A DNA stretch of 64,000 bases from Artemia franciscana (lineage: Eukaryota > Arthropoda > Branchiopoda > Anostraca > Artemiidae). The translations under genes and the position numbers were made by a program. The notes below the pieces were generated by a model. It ran no database searches, was not told the origin of the DNA, and saw only the letters and a program-made list of their open reading frames with translations. The stretch spans positions 5,534,171 to 5,598,170 of the forward strand of contig NC_088881.1 of assembly GCF_032884065.1 (NCBI RefSeq), in the 5' to 3' direction. Shown here one piece after another: positions 1-12,200 of this stretch (positions are counted from its first letter, which is position 1; every line of letters starts with the position of its first letter).

Positions 1-1114
1 AACTTTTAAGTGCCAATTCCAAATATCCACAAAAGTTATTTAGTGGCTTCTGTTTCTTCATAAATGTAGAAATGGTTGCCCTTGCTGTTTTACTATTTCG
101 GCGTTAAAAATAGACCTAGGCCAAGGTGAGCGAAATCTGGCCCAAATGCATGGTGCCATAACGTCTTTACACTTTAGGAAATTGCTGCAATGGCAGCTGG
201 TAAAATATACTGAGCATAGGCATTTTCTGCTTTAAATGCTGTTTATCAAAGTCAGCATAAGAAAACATAGGAAACGAGCTGGTTTGGAGCTAGCAAAAAG
301 GACAAGAAATGAAAATATTTCGGCCGGTACCTCCCGTCGCCCGTTCAATGTGCTAAAAGAACAAGAGATCAATCATAAAAATAAGTGAAAGTGAAGAATC
401 ATCTGCTTGAACAGGAAAATACAACTGAATCGATAAATCAAACTTGAATAGCAAAGTAAACTTCCAATTGATAATTGATTTAATGCAAGGATTTTCTTAA
501 GTTAATTTTTATAAAAGCTTTTGCATTCAACTTACAACATTTGAAACAAATGAAGATTGATGTAGCTTTTTCAATAATATCCGAACATTTCATATCTTTT
601 GTTAATACATGACACTGTGAAGTCGTTTTATGAAAAAAGAAGGATTATAAGAAAAAGAACATTGTTCAATCCCCTAAATTCCGAATATTTTGCAACTTCA
701 TGACTCATTGAGTCCCTTAAAAGGCGAAAACTATTAATCCCAGTTCCGGTTCCAAAATTTGTATATAGGTTATATAAACTACCAATTAGTCCTTTCACCT
801 TTTTGACTCTCCAAAAATTATCATTGGATACTTAGAAATCCATCGTCCTCTTCTGTAGCCAGGTCTTCTTATCAGTTAAAAACCAATCATCCCACTTAAT
901 GTTCTTAATTCTATTGATGGGCTATGGGAAGTGCGGGTATTTGAGTTTCTTAACACCTAATCTTTAATCCCAAGTGTAAAATATAAAAAACAGACGAAAA
1001 TTTTGCAATGAAATACACTGAAAAACTAGAGTACAGGGATGAAATGACCGAGGAAATGACAAATTACGACTCATGATGTGAGATAGATCTTAAAAGTAAA
1101 TAACTTGACTTGAC
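1..1114. other. Non-coding stretch, nothing recognised
   Basis: AT-rich sequence with no long open frame on either strand, no RNA gene pattern and no repeat that I can match elsewhere in the window. It lies beyond the 3' end of the left-hand minus-strand gene. Confidence 0.5.
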
Positions 1115-1294
1115 TTAACGCTCTTGCTCAGCAAGGTCGCCAGCGTAGAGGGAACTGGTTGACAACGACATCAGTTTCCTCCATGTAGCCCTGTCCAGGG
1201 CTAAGGATGGAGCCTCGTTTAGTTTGATGTTGTTATTGAGCAGGTGTTGGTTTATTACATCAGCCCATCTAGTGCGTGCCATTCCTCGAGGGCG
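1115..1294 (-). pseudogene. LINE ORF2 C-terminal remnant
   Basis: Reading the minus strand from 1294 to the TAA at 1115-1117 gives about 59 open codons. They start RPRGMARTRWADVI, continue EAPSLALDRATWRKL and end AGDLAEQER before the stop. The R-x-R-G-x-x-R-T-R-W pattern followed by A-L-D-R-x-x-W-R is typical of the extreme C-terminus of non-LTR retrotransposon polyproteins, downstream of the reverse transcriptase. An in-frame stop lies just upstream at 1298-1300, so only the last domain is readable. This is a dead, 5'-truncated copy. The family assignment rests on motif recognition without an alignment. Confidence 0.6.
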
Positions 1295-1299
1295 ATTCT

Positions 1300-4045
1300 A
1301 GCCATTTTCCGAAATGATATCTGAAAAGGTAAAATATTTATTTCTTTGAATAACTTAGAATAAATTATCCACCTATGCTGCTTGAAAACCCTTGCCAGAA
1401 AACCCTTGTGACATTTGTGGGGTGTCAAGCACCCCTTTAAATACGCCCCTGCGTAATATGGCTGTAAATTCTCATTCCCGTTTAGTGGGTAGAAATCAAT
1501 AGAAATTGGCTTTAATAAAGGTAATAAAAACAATAGCTTACTCAGAACCCCAAAATCAACAAATCACTGCAAAAACACAAGGCTAAATTTAGACAGATTG
1601 TTAGTGCACCGCAATACCGATGGTATGCCAGTACACCACAAAAATATTTCTCCACCTTGGCATGTCTCTCATTGGCTGTGCGTCACCAATAAATTGGCGC
1701 GGCATCGGGTTTATCTTTTAGTTCTTGGAGGTTTTTTCTTATGTAGAACAAGGGACTCTAGTAAGCACTACTAAATAAGTGAGATATGATGAAGTAAAAA
1801 TGTCAAATAGAATTAATCAGAGTATTGCAAGTGAGGCTAAGATAAAATTTCTCAGTTGCTATTACTTACAGTTGGATATATTCTTTTTATTTCAACTGCC
1901 CACAGACAAACTTCCGTGTAATCTCGGACGGGACAATAATAGAAATGTTATCAAACAAAACGAAAAGAATCGTATCATCGCAAAAGTGCAGGGCCAAACT
2001 AAAATGAAACTACTGGGTCTTTGGCGTAATTTCAGAACTTTGTTCATTAAAGATTTACATTTCATAACCTCTCTTCTAGTTTTTGGTTTATCCTTCACAT
2101 ATAAGTCAAACAACAAGGACAATTGGCTCCGTAGGTATCATCACCCGAACTTAGACTGGTTTTATCCCTACCGCAGTTAAAAAGCTCTACATCATGTTTA
2201 AGTTTTATGGGTGACAATCAGGATATGTTTCATGGCATACTTTTAAGTATGTCTGTCAGTTTCGGACTGTAAGTAAAAGGGTAAAATTTTATTTATCAGC
2301 CTACATGTAGCAGCGTCACATGGAGAACCAAAGAAATAAAAAACGACAAGTTTGCCCCTCTAGACCTTAAAAAGTATATTTGCCTCCCTCCTTGCATTTG
2401 TTCGTGAATTGGTTCCCATTGCCTCTATGGGGACGCTTAAGCTCTGTTTTACTTTTATTCTTTTTTAATATTAGATTCTAGGAATTTGATGGGATTACCG
2501 TTCAAAGTGAAAATTCTTTGAGATAATTCAATTGTGGGATTATGTTAGCTACCTATAAATATGTTAGCTTCAGAACATATTTGTAGGAACCGATCGAATA
2601 TGGATGCTACTAATCCTCTTTTCACACAAGGAGGGTGGAACAAAGCACGTGCAAGGCTTTTTATGAATCAAACTCAAGAGTGAGAGTTTTTGAAGATGAA
2701 AACACAAAGAAAAGGCAATTTACTATTACCTTCTGGTTCCAAGGTGAACTGGAGATAGCAATCTAGGGTGTTAATATATTATGCCAACAATACCCTCAGA
2801 GGTATTACTCAACGACATCACCCAAAAATAACGTCATTCTAAAACCAACCCCAGAAACGATGCTCTAGAGTACCCATCGAAAGGCCCATATTTTGGGTAA
2901 AAAGTTAGTTTTATAGAGGAATCATTAACCCAAGAGTGAACAAATAGCTTAATGATTTCAATATACAGCGTTTTGTAATTGATTTGTTAATTTTACCTTC
3001 CAGGTTTCTTTGACGCGCACGCTCACATCCTTTAACGTCATAAGAGATCTATACAGGGACAGAATCAAACCTAGCCAAACGCAAACTTATTCATCAGAGA
3101 AAACTGGATGGCTAAGGACGTCATTTGGGGAGGGGTGGTTGTCCCTCCCCCCTACAATTTAGAGGACACATTATAATACAGCCATGCCCCTTGACTATCC
3201 GAATATGGACCATTCTCGCATCCCCCCTCCATCAATCAAAATGCTGGAGCGGGGCCCCTCTTCGAAGCTACCATAAAATGTTAGATATGGATATTATTAT
3301 GCGCCTTGAACGCAAGCGCAGCAATATTGATTATTATTAAAAACTACAGGGGGCTGTAGCCCTGCTCTAATTGGCTATAATTTGTGTTTGCACTAACAAT
3401 TGTGTAAAGATTCATTTCAATTCCTGTTCACTTCTGGATTCATTTATTCATCAATAGCAGCATTTATGTTTGATGTGCCTGTCCCAAGTTTTAATGTGAC
3501 TCTTTACTTTTCTTTGAAAAACGTTCCTTTTACATTTTTGTGATACTTATCTTCTAAATATTGACGTGGCTGGAATTGCAAGGGTGCAAAAAGTAACGGA
3601 AGCGCTAGAATTTATCAATAAAACTTACCATGCATCGGAGCTTCCATTGAAAATTTGCCTGATATTTGGATAATGATTTTCAAAACCTTTTAAATTTTTT
3701 TGGCTATTATGGGCTAGAGTTACTAGGTTGCAGGTACTGCTGCATCCATGATGTTATTCCCCAAGAGTATGGGACACGATCTGACATGTTATATAGGGGT
3801 AATTCTTTTATCTATTTCGAAATTCAATGCCTACTTAATTAATTTTTCGTTTACCTTATCTTTCTGACTGATTTTGTGTTTAGGGTAATAGCCATAAACT
3901 TCTCCCACTACCTCTACAATAACCACGAAACTGTGCTACGAATTCCAGTTTCCAGTCCCCAACATTGTGTTACAGTTGATATATGTAAAAAAAAATGCAC
4001 TGAAGCCATATAGCTCTTGGATAATGCCAGTTGGCTTATCACTTT
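1300..4045. other. Intergenic stretch without recognisable genes
   Basis: Contains a 133-codon open frame at 1779-2180 (+) and shorter shadows opposite it. None shows a recognisable domain, coding-like composition or splice context, so I do not call them genes. The G/C-rich patch near 3120-3260 resembles the cytosine-run mini-repeats seen elsewhere in the window but is too degraded to place. Confidence 0.4.
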
Positions 4046-4050
4046 TTTGA

Positions 4051-4310
4051 GTCGTCCTAGCCGAGTGGTTGGCACGCTAGGCTTGAAATTATTGTCCTTG
4101 AGGGGGTTCGAGTCGTGGTATTACTAGTTGTATGGTTTGAAATGGGGGTTATTGGCGTGCCTTTGCAAGCTCATTCAGAGTCAACCCAGCTCCAAATGGG
4201 TACCTGGAAAAACTTGGGTAGGGTAAACAGGAAGGGTGTGCAAAAGCACAGGATGGCTGAGCCCCAGCCCCCATTGAACTTCATGACTGAAGGTCCAGGA
4301 TTCTTCACAC
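4051..4310 (+). mobile_element. tRNA-derived SINE
   Basis: The head has both RNA polymerase III internal promoter boxes in tRNA order and spacing: box A TAGCCGAGTGG at 4058-4068 and box B GGTTCGAGTC at 4105-4114. A GGCTTGAAATT stretch between them matches the anticodon arm of a serine-type tRNA. The acceptor stem does not close at the 3' side, so this is not a working tRNA gene. The tRNA-unrelated body includes a block around 4190-4215 with AATGGGTACCTGG, which looks like a SINE body motif. The 3' boundary is uncertain and could reach about 4500. Confidence 0.6.
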
Positions 4311-5680
4311 TTTTTCACCAATATTTTTACCTTTTTCTATTTCTCTCTCTTTTACGTTGCTGTCCTTCCCAATCTCTTCCCCTTCTTTCCACCTCTGCAC
4401 ATGCCCTTTTTTTCCAGGTGTTTTTTTTTATAATATTGAAAACTGTGATCTGTTTTTTCTACATATTCCCGCACAAGCATACTTATGGAGGGTAAACAAT
4501 TTCTTATGTACGAATCTTAGAAACTAGATTTTATTTGAGTATTTTGTCTATTCTTCTCTTTATTGCAATAAAACTTCGAATTGAACTAAACATAGAAGCA
4601 CAAATAAAAAACAGGTATTTTATTTCAATACAGAAAACAAAATTAGAATCTGAGAATTTCAGAATTACCTCTTGATCTGAAAACAAAATAATATAAACAC
4701 ATATAAACTATCAAAGAAGAAAAAACAAAATAAAGTAAAAATGAACTTCGAAGTTACAACCACAGACTCAGATTGGTAAACTATTTCACGATAGCTTGAG
4801 CATTACTAAGCGTAACATAACTAAGTATATGAAGACGTTTCCAGCAGTGGTGTCAATTCACACTAATCCAAGTGGGAGGGGGAGGGGCAAAATACGTTTT
4901 CCAAATCCAGGGGATGGGTTGGAGGGATTTTTTTTCCATTTTTCGATACAAATGTTTTTTTTATGAAACTACAAAAAGTTATTTTTAGAAATAAAAGGAG
5001 AGGGTACAAATCTCGATGAAGGGAGGCAAAAAAATCCTCAGAGAATCGGGGCAAAAGTCTTGGGAGAATAAGACAAAAAAGCCTTGAGAGGGACAAAAGT
5101 CCCCTCTCCTTAACCTCACGAGATTCCAACCTTGACGCTACGGAAAAGTTATTAATCCAACTAAACTAAAGAAATAAAAGATATTTCAAGTAGCTTCGTC
5201 AGATGGCTTCATAAATTACCAAAATATTAATTACCAAATTACCATAATTTTATAAAACTGCGCATTTTATCAAGATACCAATCGAAATTAACCAAGATAC
5301 CAATTTTTTTTTAATCTTACTTGGTATAAAAGATGCAAAAAAGTATTTAAGTTTAAGCATTATGCAACGTGATGCTTTGCATGCGTTTGGCTGCTTAAGT
5401 TTCACTTTGTGCATGGTTTCAATCTTAATTCTTCAATAAGCAAAAACAAACTCATTTCATTTGATAAACAGTTTTTTAGACTACATTACATTTCTACTTA
5501 CAATTCAAACAAAAATATATAAAAAGCGGATGAAATATTTTTAATAAGACAGAGAAAACAAACAAGTAAGACTTGTTTATACCACAAATTTAAGTCCGAA
5601 TTAGTCGAACATTAAGATAGAAGTCAAACTGCCTGCTGCACAGTGTTTTTTTATGTACTAGTCATGGACTCTTTGAATTA
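4311..5680. other. Intergenic stretch, low-complexity DNA
   Basis: A pyrimidine-rich patch follows the SINE, then AT-rich DNA. At about 4855-4980 a G/C-run mini-repeat with AAATCCAGGGG resembles the degraded TIR mini-element family described at 52379. No coding signal was found. Confidence 0.4.
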
Positions 5681-5684
5681 GCCA

Positions 5685-6545
5685 ATAGTAAACAGTTCGT
5701 GGTAACAAACTGTAGGTAAGAAGTGATTCGGCTCATTAGTAAACAAAACTATAAAAAACATGAATTTGGATATATTAACGAATCTTAATTAAAATTACAC
5801 CATCAGATTACACATGGAAATGTCTCAGTGGCATTGCCGGGGAAATTTCCAGCGGGGTTGGAATTGTCTGGAGAATTTTCCATGGGATGAGATTTGCAGG
5901 AGAAATTTTACATGGAGGAACTTTCCGCGGGAGAAATTCTTCATGGGAGAATTTCCTGCTGGATCAACTTTACGTGAGGCAGGGGGAGGAATTTTCTGAA
6001 AAAAATTTTCCACAGAGGGGGGACTTTCGGCATGATTTGAAAAACTCAGAAACTGAAGTCTTTTTCAAACGAGAGTATGCTAACGAGAATTTTCAGGCGG
6101 AATCGTCCATAGCAAATTTTCAGCAAGGATGGAATTGCCCAGGGGGGGGGGATATTATGATAGAGAAATTTTTTACGGGGTAGGGAGGAAATTTTCACGA
6201 AGGGGGAGCCAGATTTCTCGGCGTTATTTAAAAAATGAAAATAAATATTTTTTGTTCAACATAGTAAGGAACAACATTAAAACTTAAAACGAACAAAAAT
6301 ATTCCGTCTATAAAGGAGTTCTCCCTCCTCAATACCTCACTCATTACACTAAGTTTGAAATTTTATCCCAATCCTTTAAGAACGATTCCTGAAACACAAG
6401 GGCCATTTAATTAGAACATAAAGCTTTATTAGAAGTACTAAAAGCTTTTGCAAGAAGAGTGAGCGATTGAGGAACGGGCAACCCCCTTCGTATACAGAAT
6501 AATTTCTATTCATTTTTAGGTTTAATGTTGCTCCTAAATTTCAAT
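5685..6545 (-). mobile_element. Foldback/hairpin repeat family, copy 1 (inverted)
   Basis: Copy in reverse orientation. Its tail end is the hairpin ACAGTTCG..ACTGT near 5690-5712. Reading the minus strand, blocks such as CTGATGGTGT and GAGCCG recur as in copies 2 and 4. Its head (about 6265-6545) is an inverted repeat. The left arm contains AAAACGAACAAAAATATTCC and CTCCTCAA, and the right arm has the complementary GATTGAGGAACGGG and GAATAATTTCTATTCATTTT. The two arms flank a centre near 6400. The body is G/A-rich and strongly diverged. There is no coding capacity; the small open frames inside are accidental. Confidence 0.6.
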
Positions 6546-7590
6546 GGAATAAAATTGTTTTTATTAAAATTTAATTTAATATACAAGGTTGCAGCAGTCT
6601 CTGACTTGCAACATAGTGTTTTTTGGTTACATATATTTGAATTTTGTTCAAAAGTGAGTTTCTTTTTGTTTTTTTCTTTCTTTCTCTTTTTATCTTTTTC
6701 TTTTTCTATCCTTTTACCTGTTTCCCCGTTAATAAAGGCTTCCCCCTGGGATTTAAAAATATTCGGACTTATATTATAGTTTTGTACTTGTGTTTATATA
6801 TGTCTGTTTGTGTGCTTGTATTTGAGGTTTGTAAGTTTTTGTATGTTTATTTTTACTGTTCTGTTAAAAAGAAATACCCGTTTTTCAATTTTTTTTCATT
6901 TTACTTATTCAATTATAATATTTATTTTCTATATTTCATTGTCACTATTAAGCATGTTAAACACATTAAACATGCCCCTGTAAGCTTAACATTAGTATGC
7001 TGATGATTAATATTTTGCATTTTAATTCATAATAAATTACTTATCAACGAAAAAATAAGAAAAAATCGGAATGACTCAAGATTACCAATAATAATAATTA
7101 ATTGGACATGATAGAAAATTCTATTAAAATAGCTATTAACTGAACACCAAGTTTTTTTTCCGAACATTTCTTTCACTCCACACTACTAGATTCATTTTCA
7201 TTGTAAACAAAGATTATGAAAATCTGGTAAGTGAGAAAGATGGTTCACTTCTAAAAAGTAGAAAAAAGGGAAAAACCTCCAATATCATATAGGGATACCC
7301 AGCGAAACCAAACACTTAATTACAAAAATCTATGAACAAATCACAGTTAAAAAATATACATTTTTTTACTGTTGCCTTACATGACGCCAGCAAAAGGGAC
7401 TAAATATTTGTGGGCCTTCTTTTTCTAGATAAACGATGTTCCGTTTTATAATCCTGAATAAGATTTAAGAATAAAAGAAATCGTCCAAGTTTCAATAAAT
7501 TTTAGACTAGAATCCAAAAATAAATAAACCTTTTATCAAAATCCATATGTTTGACAAAGAGGGACTTAGCTCAATTTAAATTTAATGTCG
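6546..7590. other. AT-rich stretch downstream of the left gene
   Basis: T-rich sequence (6640-6960) gives spurious hydrophobic open frames. No gene, RNA or family repeat was recognised. It probably lies beyond the polyadenylation site of the minus-strand gene ending at 7760. Confidence 0.4.
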
Positions 7591-7596
7591 ATTTAA

Positions 7597-7725
7597 GGCC
7601 GTATCCAGAGGGGGCTTAAGGGGTTTGCCCCTCACCACACCCCATCCTCTCCAAGAATATTTGTCTGACTCGTAAAAACGTAACAAAAATGGATATAAAC
7701 AAATTTTCTATGCGTTTTTAGACTT
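7597..7725 (+). mobile_element. TIR mini-element fragment (GTATCCAG family)
   Basis: Starts with CGTATCCAGAGGGGG and contains the family-specific core TCGTAAAAACGTAAC plus an AAACAAATTTTCTATGCG block, shared with copies at 52379 and 56341. The right terminal repeat is missing, so it is a truncated copy. It lies immediately downstream, in transcription order, of the last exon of the left gene. Confidence 0.5.
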
Positions 7726-7754
7726 TTTTTTTAATAAAGCAGTAGCGATCCCCT

Positions 7755-7760
7755 TTTATT
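7755..7760 (-). promoter_or_regulatory. Candidate polyadenylation signal AATAAA
   Basis: On the minus strand the stop codon TGA (7762-7760) runs directly into AATAAA, whose first A is the last base of the stop codon. Twenty-odd bases further there is a run of nine A. If used, the 3' UTR would be extremely short. Later signals further left are possible. Confidence 0.35.
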
Positions 7761-8065
7761 CAGTTTACTATTTTCTTTGTTTGTCGATTAAAAACACAAT
7801 CTAAACCTGACACTATTCCAGAGTTATTTATACATCCAATGTTTGACAGGGTTGTTCTCCTCTTCAATAAAGAACTTGGTATAATAGATTTTCTTTTTTT
7901 TCGTCCTTTGTTATTGATTACTTTCTTTTCTTCTATGGTATGTATTCCTTCAGAGCCCTTACTGGAGTTACTTAAGGATTCCCTTTTCTCTGATTTGATA
8001 AGTGATCTGGGAATTATTCGCCGCCATCTTTTTTTCTTCTTTATACCAGTAGACATGGGTGTTTT
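7760..8065 (-). CDS. Left gene, exon 5 (last coding exon)
   Basis: Acceptor AAATTCTAG ends at 8066. The exon opens with AAA ACA CCC ATG and runs 101 codons to TGA at 7762-7760. It encodes residues 142-242. It has two Lys/Arg clusters and two copies of the I-I-P-[RS]-S-L-[IL]-K motif, each followed by L-S-N, which suggests an internal duplication. The 99-codon frame would also open at the internal ATG (8056), so an intronless short product cannot be excluded. Confidence 0.6.
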   Translation of the reverse strand, partial: KTPMSTGIKKKKRWRRIIPRSLIKSEKRESLSNSSKGSEGIHTIEEKKVINNKGRKKRKSIIPSSLLKRRTTLSNIGCINNSGIVSGLDCVFNRQTKKIVN

Positions 8066-9226
8066 CTAGAATTTATATAGAAATACATTATTTAAGTAAA
8101 AAACAAATTACTCGAGATATAGTTCCTTACGACCAGTTCACAATGAAGTTTTACAAACCTCAAGATTCGTTTCGTTCCAAAGACTAAACAACGCTAGTAT
8201 TTTTTCCAAAACCACACAGCCTTTTCAATGATGGAACAAATAAGAGTTCCAAATAGGGAACGGTCCTTTTATTAGGCAGTAAAAAAAATATAGACAAAAG
8301 CTATTACAGAAGTCAAGATAGTTAATGAATCCTATAAGTCAATGGACCGGAAACTGGCCGTGACCCGGAAGTTATTATTTTGTTCAGTATATATATAGTT
8401 TGTTTTAATTTTGATATGTTAGTTTCTCTACTGATGATGATGACTGACTATGTAACCGAAATATCTAGAGCTTTTGTATCTATCCTTTAGTGTCTAATAA
8501 AAAGACCTATCCCTATTTGGAACTCTTATTTTTTTTTCACCAAAGACTAGCAAGATCTGACGCTAGCGATAGCATTTTAATTAGAGTTCAGATCCTAAGT
8601 TAAAATTTTTCGAAATAGTCAAAGAATGTCAAAATAGTCAATAATAATGATTAGCCAAAACTTTGTTTCATTAGACAAGCGGGTGATCACGAAGCTGCGA
8701 TGTGTTTAAAATAAAGAACCCAATGTGACGCAAGACCATTGTCACTCAGGACCATCTCTTTTTCGTTGGTATATGCCTCTTCAAGGCATGGGTGGGAAAG
8801 TATTGAATTTAGCAAAGGAAACCGAAACAATGCTGCTACAAGAAAAATGACACGTGAACTAACTTTGGCGTGGTCCACTACAACTAGAACAGCTGGATCC
8901 ATTCTCATGAGCCCAGCAAACCCAGCAAAAAGCGTCTTTCCAAAACTCTGACAAATTGAAGTCTCGCAGTAATGGAAGCTGATGGTTTGATTTTTAGTTG
9001 GTTTATAGTTGATGGTTTGAGCTGTAAAAAAGACTAAAAGAAAGCAATAAACGAGAGGGAAATAAGAAGCAAAATAAGTGCCACACAAACACACACACAC
9101 ACACACACAAAAAAAAAAAAAACAAACAAAAAAACACTAAAAAGAAAATAAGCGCAAAAAAGTTATTTGACAGCTAAATCCGTATCTGGTGGACCAGATG
9201 GGAAGATGGGAAAACAAAGTGGAAGG

Positions 9227-9281
<55 letters not shown>

Positions 9282-12200
9282 AAAAAGATGAGCACCCGTA
9301 TTAATTTTGTACAAAATCATGAGATATATATGTCACGCCTTCTTAATTCATTCGGCGAGAACCAGAAATTGTGCCGTTCTACCCGGCACCAATAGGTTTT
9401 GGAACTACTTCCAACGACCACTTTGATCTGTCGGCTGTAGTTTCCACAGCAATCTCCATCCAGCTTCTGTCCCACTTCCCATCAAGCACCCTGTAAGCCT
9501 TCCCATGATTCTAGATCACCTTTGATTTTTTTTCCATAGATTCTTGTTCTATCCTCCGGGTTGCTCTCCCCAGGAGGGTGGTGGCTCTAATACAAAAGCT
9601 TTTGATTTATTTTAAGGACCTTGGAATAACCTCTAATGACTATTTTAGTTGATTGGTTAAGTATCTTCTATAATCCTCAGCCAGTATGTGTCCCATTATG
9701 CATCAACAGTCATGTCTCCAGAAGTTCCCGAATAAAGTTTGACTCTTTCTCTCAAATCTACCTTTTAAAACAGTTAAAAACTTTAGCATTAAGAGCAGAT
9801 CGTTGAGGAGGGAACAGTCCCTTTCATACACGGCGTAATTTCTGTTCATTTTAAGTTTTAATGTCGTTCCTTACTTTTTAGTTAAGAAAAACTTGTTTTT
9901 CTTTAATTTAATTTCTGAATGTTTTTGAATTAATGCATGTTTTGATTTTGGTTCTGCGCACATAAGATAATTAAAAGTTTTAAAGATACCCCTTACTTTC
10001 AGTTGAATTTTTTTCATATTTATTTTATCATTGTTTTTTAAAATAATGCTAGAAAGTACTGCACCCCCTGCATGAATATTCTCTTCGCCCACGATAAATT
10101 CCTCCATGGAAAGATCCTCCCACATAGCCCCCTCCCCTCAACCCCTCCTTTCAAACCAAGAAAATTCCCCTAAAAACGTCTGTATACATCCCAATAACCA
10201 TTACTATAAGTAATGGTCAAAGTTTGTAAGTTACAGCTCCTCCCACGGGGACTGTGGGGGAGTAAATTGTCCCCAAAGACATAGTTAGCAGAGTAGCATG
10301 GATTAATCTTTGAGATAAGCATATGCTACTGGCAGGATCAACCAGATAACACATTCACGTTACCATCAGGCACATTAGAAACACACTGAACCAACGAGAT
10401 TTCCCTCTAGGAGTAGGCCACCTTGCCATGTCCTTTCAAGACCCTTTTTAATCCCATAATCCCCATTATCGACTATTTTGAATAAAATAACTATCTCAGA
10501 ATTCTGATCCGGTGACTTTGGGGAAAAATGAGCGTGGGAGGGGGCCTAGTTGCTCTCCAGTTTTTTTGGTCACTTAAAAAGGGCACTAGAGCTTTTGATT
10601 TCCGTAAGAATGAGCTCTCTCATGACATCCTAGGACCACTGGGTCGATACGATTACCCCTGGAAAAAACCCAAATAAACACGCATACGTGATCTGTCTTC
10701 TGGCAAAAAAATACAAAATTCCACATTTTTTAAGATATACAGTAGACTTCTACAGTAGGGTTCTCTGATTCGCTGAATCTGATGGTGTGATTTTCGTTAA
10801 AATTTTATGAGTTTCAAGGGGTGTTTCCTCCTATTTCCTAAAATAAGGCAAATTTTCTGAGGCTCGTAACTTTTGATGGGTGGGACTAAACTTGATGAAA
10901 CTTATATATTTAAAATAAGCATTAAAATGCAATTATTTGATGTAATTATTGGTATCAAAATTCCGTTTTTTAGAGTTCCTGTTAATGTTGAGCCGGGTCG
11001 CTCCTTACTACAGTTCGTTACCACGAACTGTTTGATCTAGCAAAGAAAAACCGCGGACTGGATGAGCAAATTTACACAAGTGCCTAAATGAGGGGAACCT
11101 ACTTCTAATTGAAGACTTTAATTGGCTTAAAACCATACAAGATCCAAAGCAAAAGAGCATAAAACAGGAGCAGTAGCATAGCGAAGAAATAAAAGAATAG
11201 TGAGAACCTGAAGAATATGGGATACTTGGAAGGAAAAGACTACGGAGAAAGACTCCCTTAAAGTGGATAAACGCAGAGGAAGCAGAGTAGATTGAATTTA
11301 TTGCAGTGAAAACATAACAGCAACAAATTTTGAAACATTTTTTTTTAGGATTGAAATAGCGATCAAAGATAGAAAAAAAAAGGATTCAACAAGAACAGAG
11401 GAACAACAGAAGAATTCAGACAGGGTATCTAGAACATAGTCAAATCTCAAACAGAAAATACAAAAGTACATACGCGAAATTAAAACTGAGAAGAATAGAG
11501 AAAAGAGATCATATGAAGCACGCCACTACAGTACAGGGTTGCTAACTTTTTGGTCTATGAATGTGTCTCCTGAGCATCCCAAAATGTGTCTTTTATTTAA
11601 AATATGCCCATATGTACAAATGGGAAATTTGTACCATGGGCACAAATTTCATTCAAGATTCTAGATTTCAGGGCATCTGGGAAATCATTCTAAATGGCGT
11701 CAAAATTGAAGTAGGATCGTATCGTTCTAGTTCAGATCTCAGATCGTTTCATTTTAAGTATCTATGACGCCCGCAACTTTCATTCAAGATTCTAGATTGC
11801 GTGGCATATAGATGGATAGATACTTGATTTTGTGATTAAACCAAAAACAGGTATTTCAAAGAAAAAAAAACAACAAAAAACACGTACACACTACAAAAAA
11901 AGTAGAAAAAAGAATACACACTATATCTGGGAAATTATTCTAAATGACGTCAAATTGAAATACGACCGTATCGTTCTAGTTCAGACCTGAGATAGTATCT
12001 TTTTCATTACCTATGACGCCCACAAATTTCATTCAAGATTCTAGATTTCATTGCATCTGGGAAATTATTCTAAATGGCGTCAGACTGAATAGACCAATGT
12101 TCTTATACAAAACGTTTCTTGGCACAGACTGGGCTAGACGAGGAAAATATTATAGTTATCCTTACTGTTTTTGAAAATTATAGAGCATTCTAACAAGCTC

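Noticed and set aside
1779-2180. 133-codon plus-strand frame as a gene
   Set aside because: No domain, no splice or promoter context, and composition like the surroundings.
4051-4125. A functional serine tRNA gene
   Set aside because: Boxes A and B are good but the acceptor stem does not pair and a SINE body follows.
9360-9520. Another LINE C-terminus on the minus strand
   Set aside because: Only short word matches (ADRSKW, KAYRVLDGKW); not enough ordered motifs to support a call.
10990-11040. Helitron 3' end (hairpin plus CTAG) at repeat copy 2
   Set aside because: The CTAG after the hairpin is absent from the other three copies, so it is probably flanking DNA.
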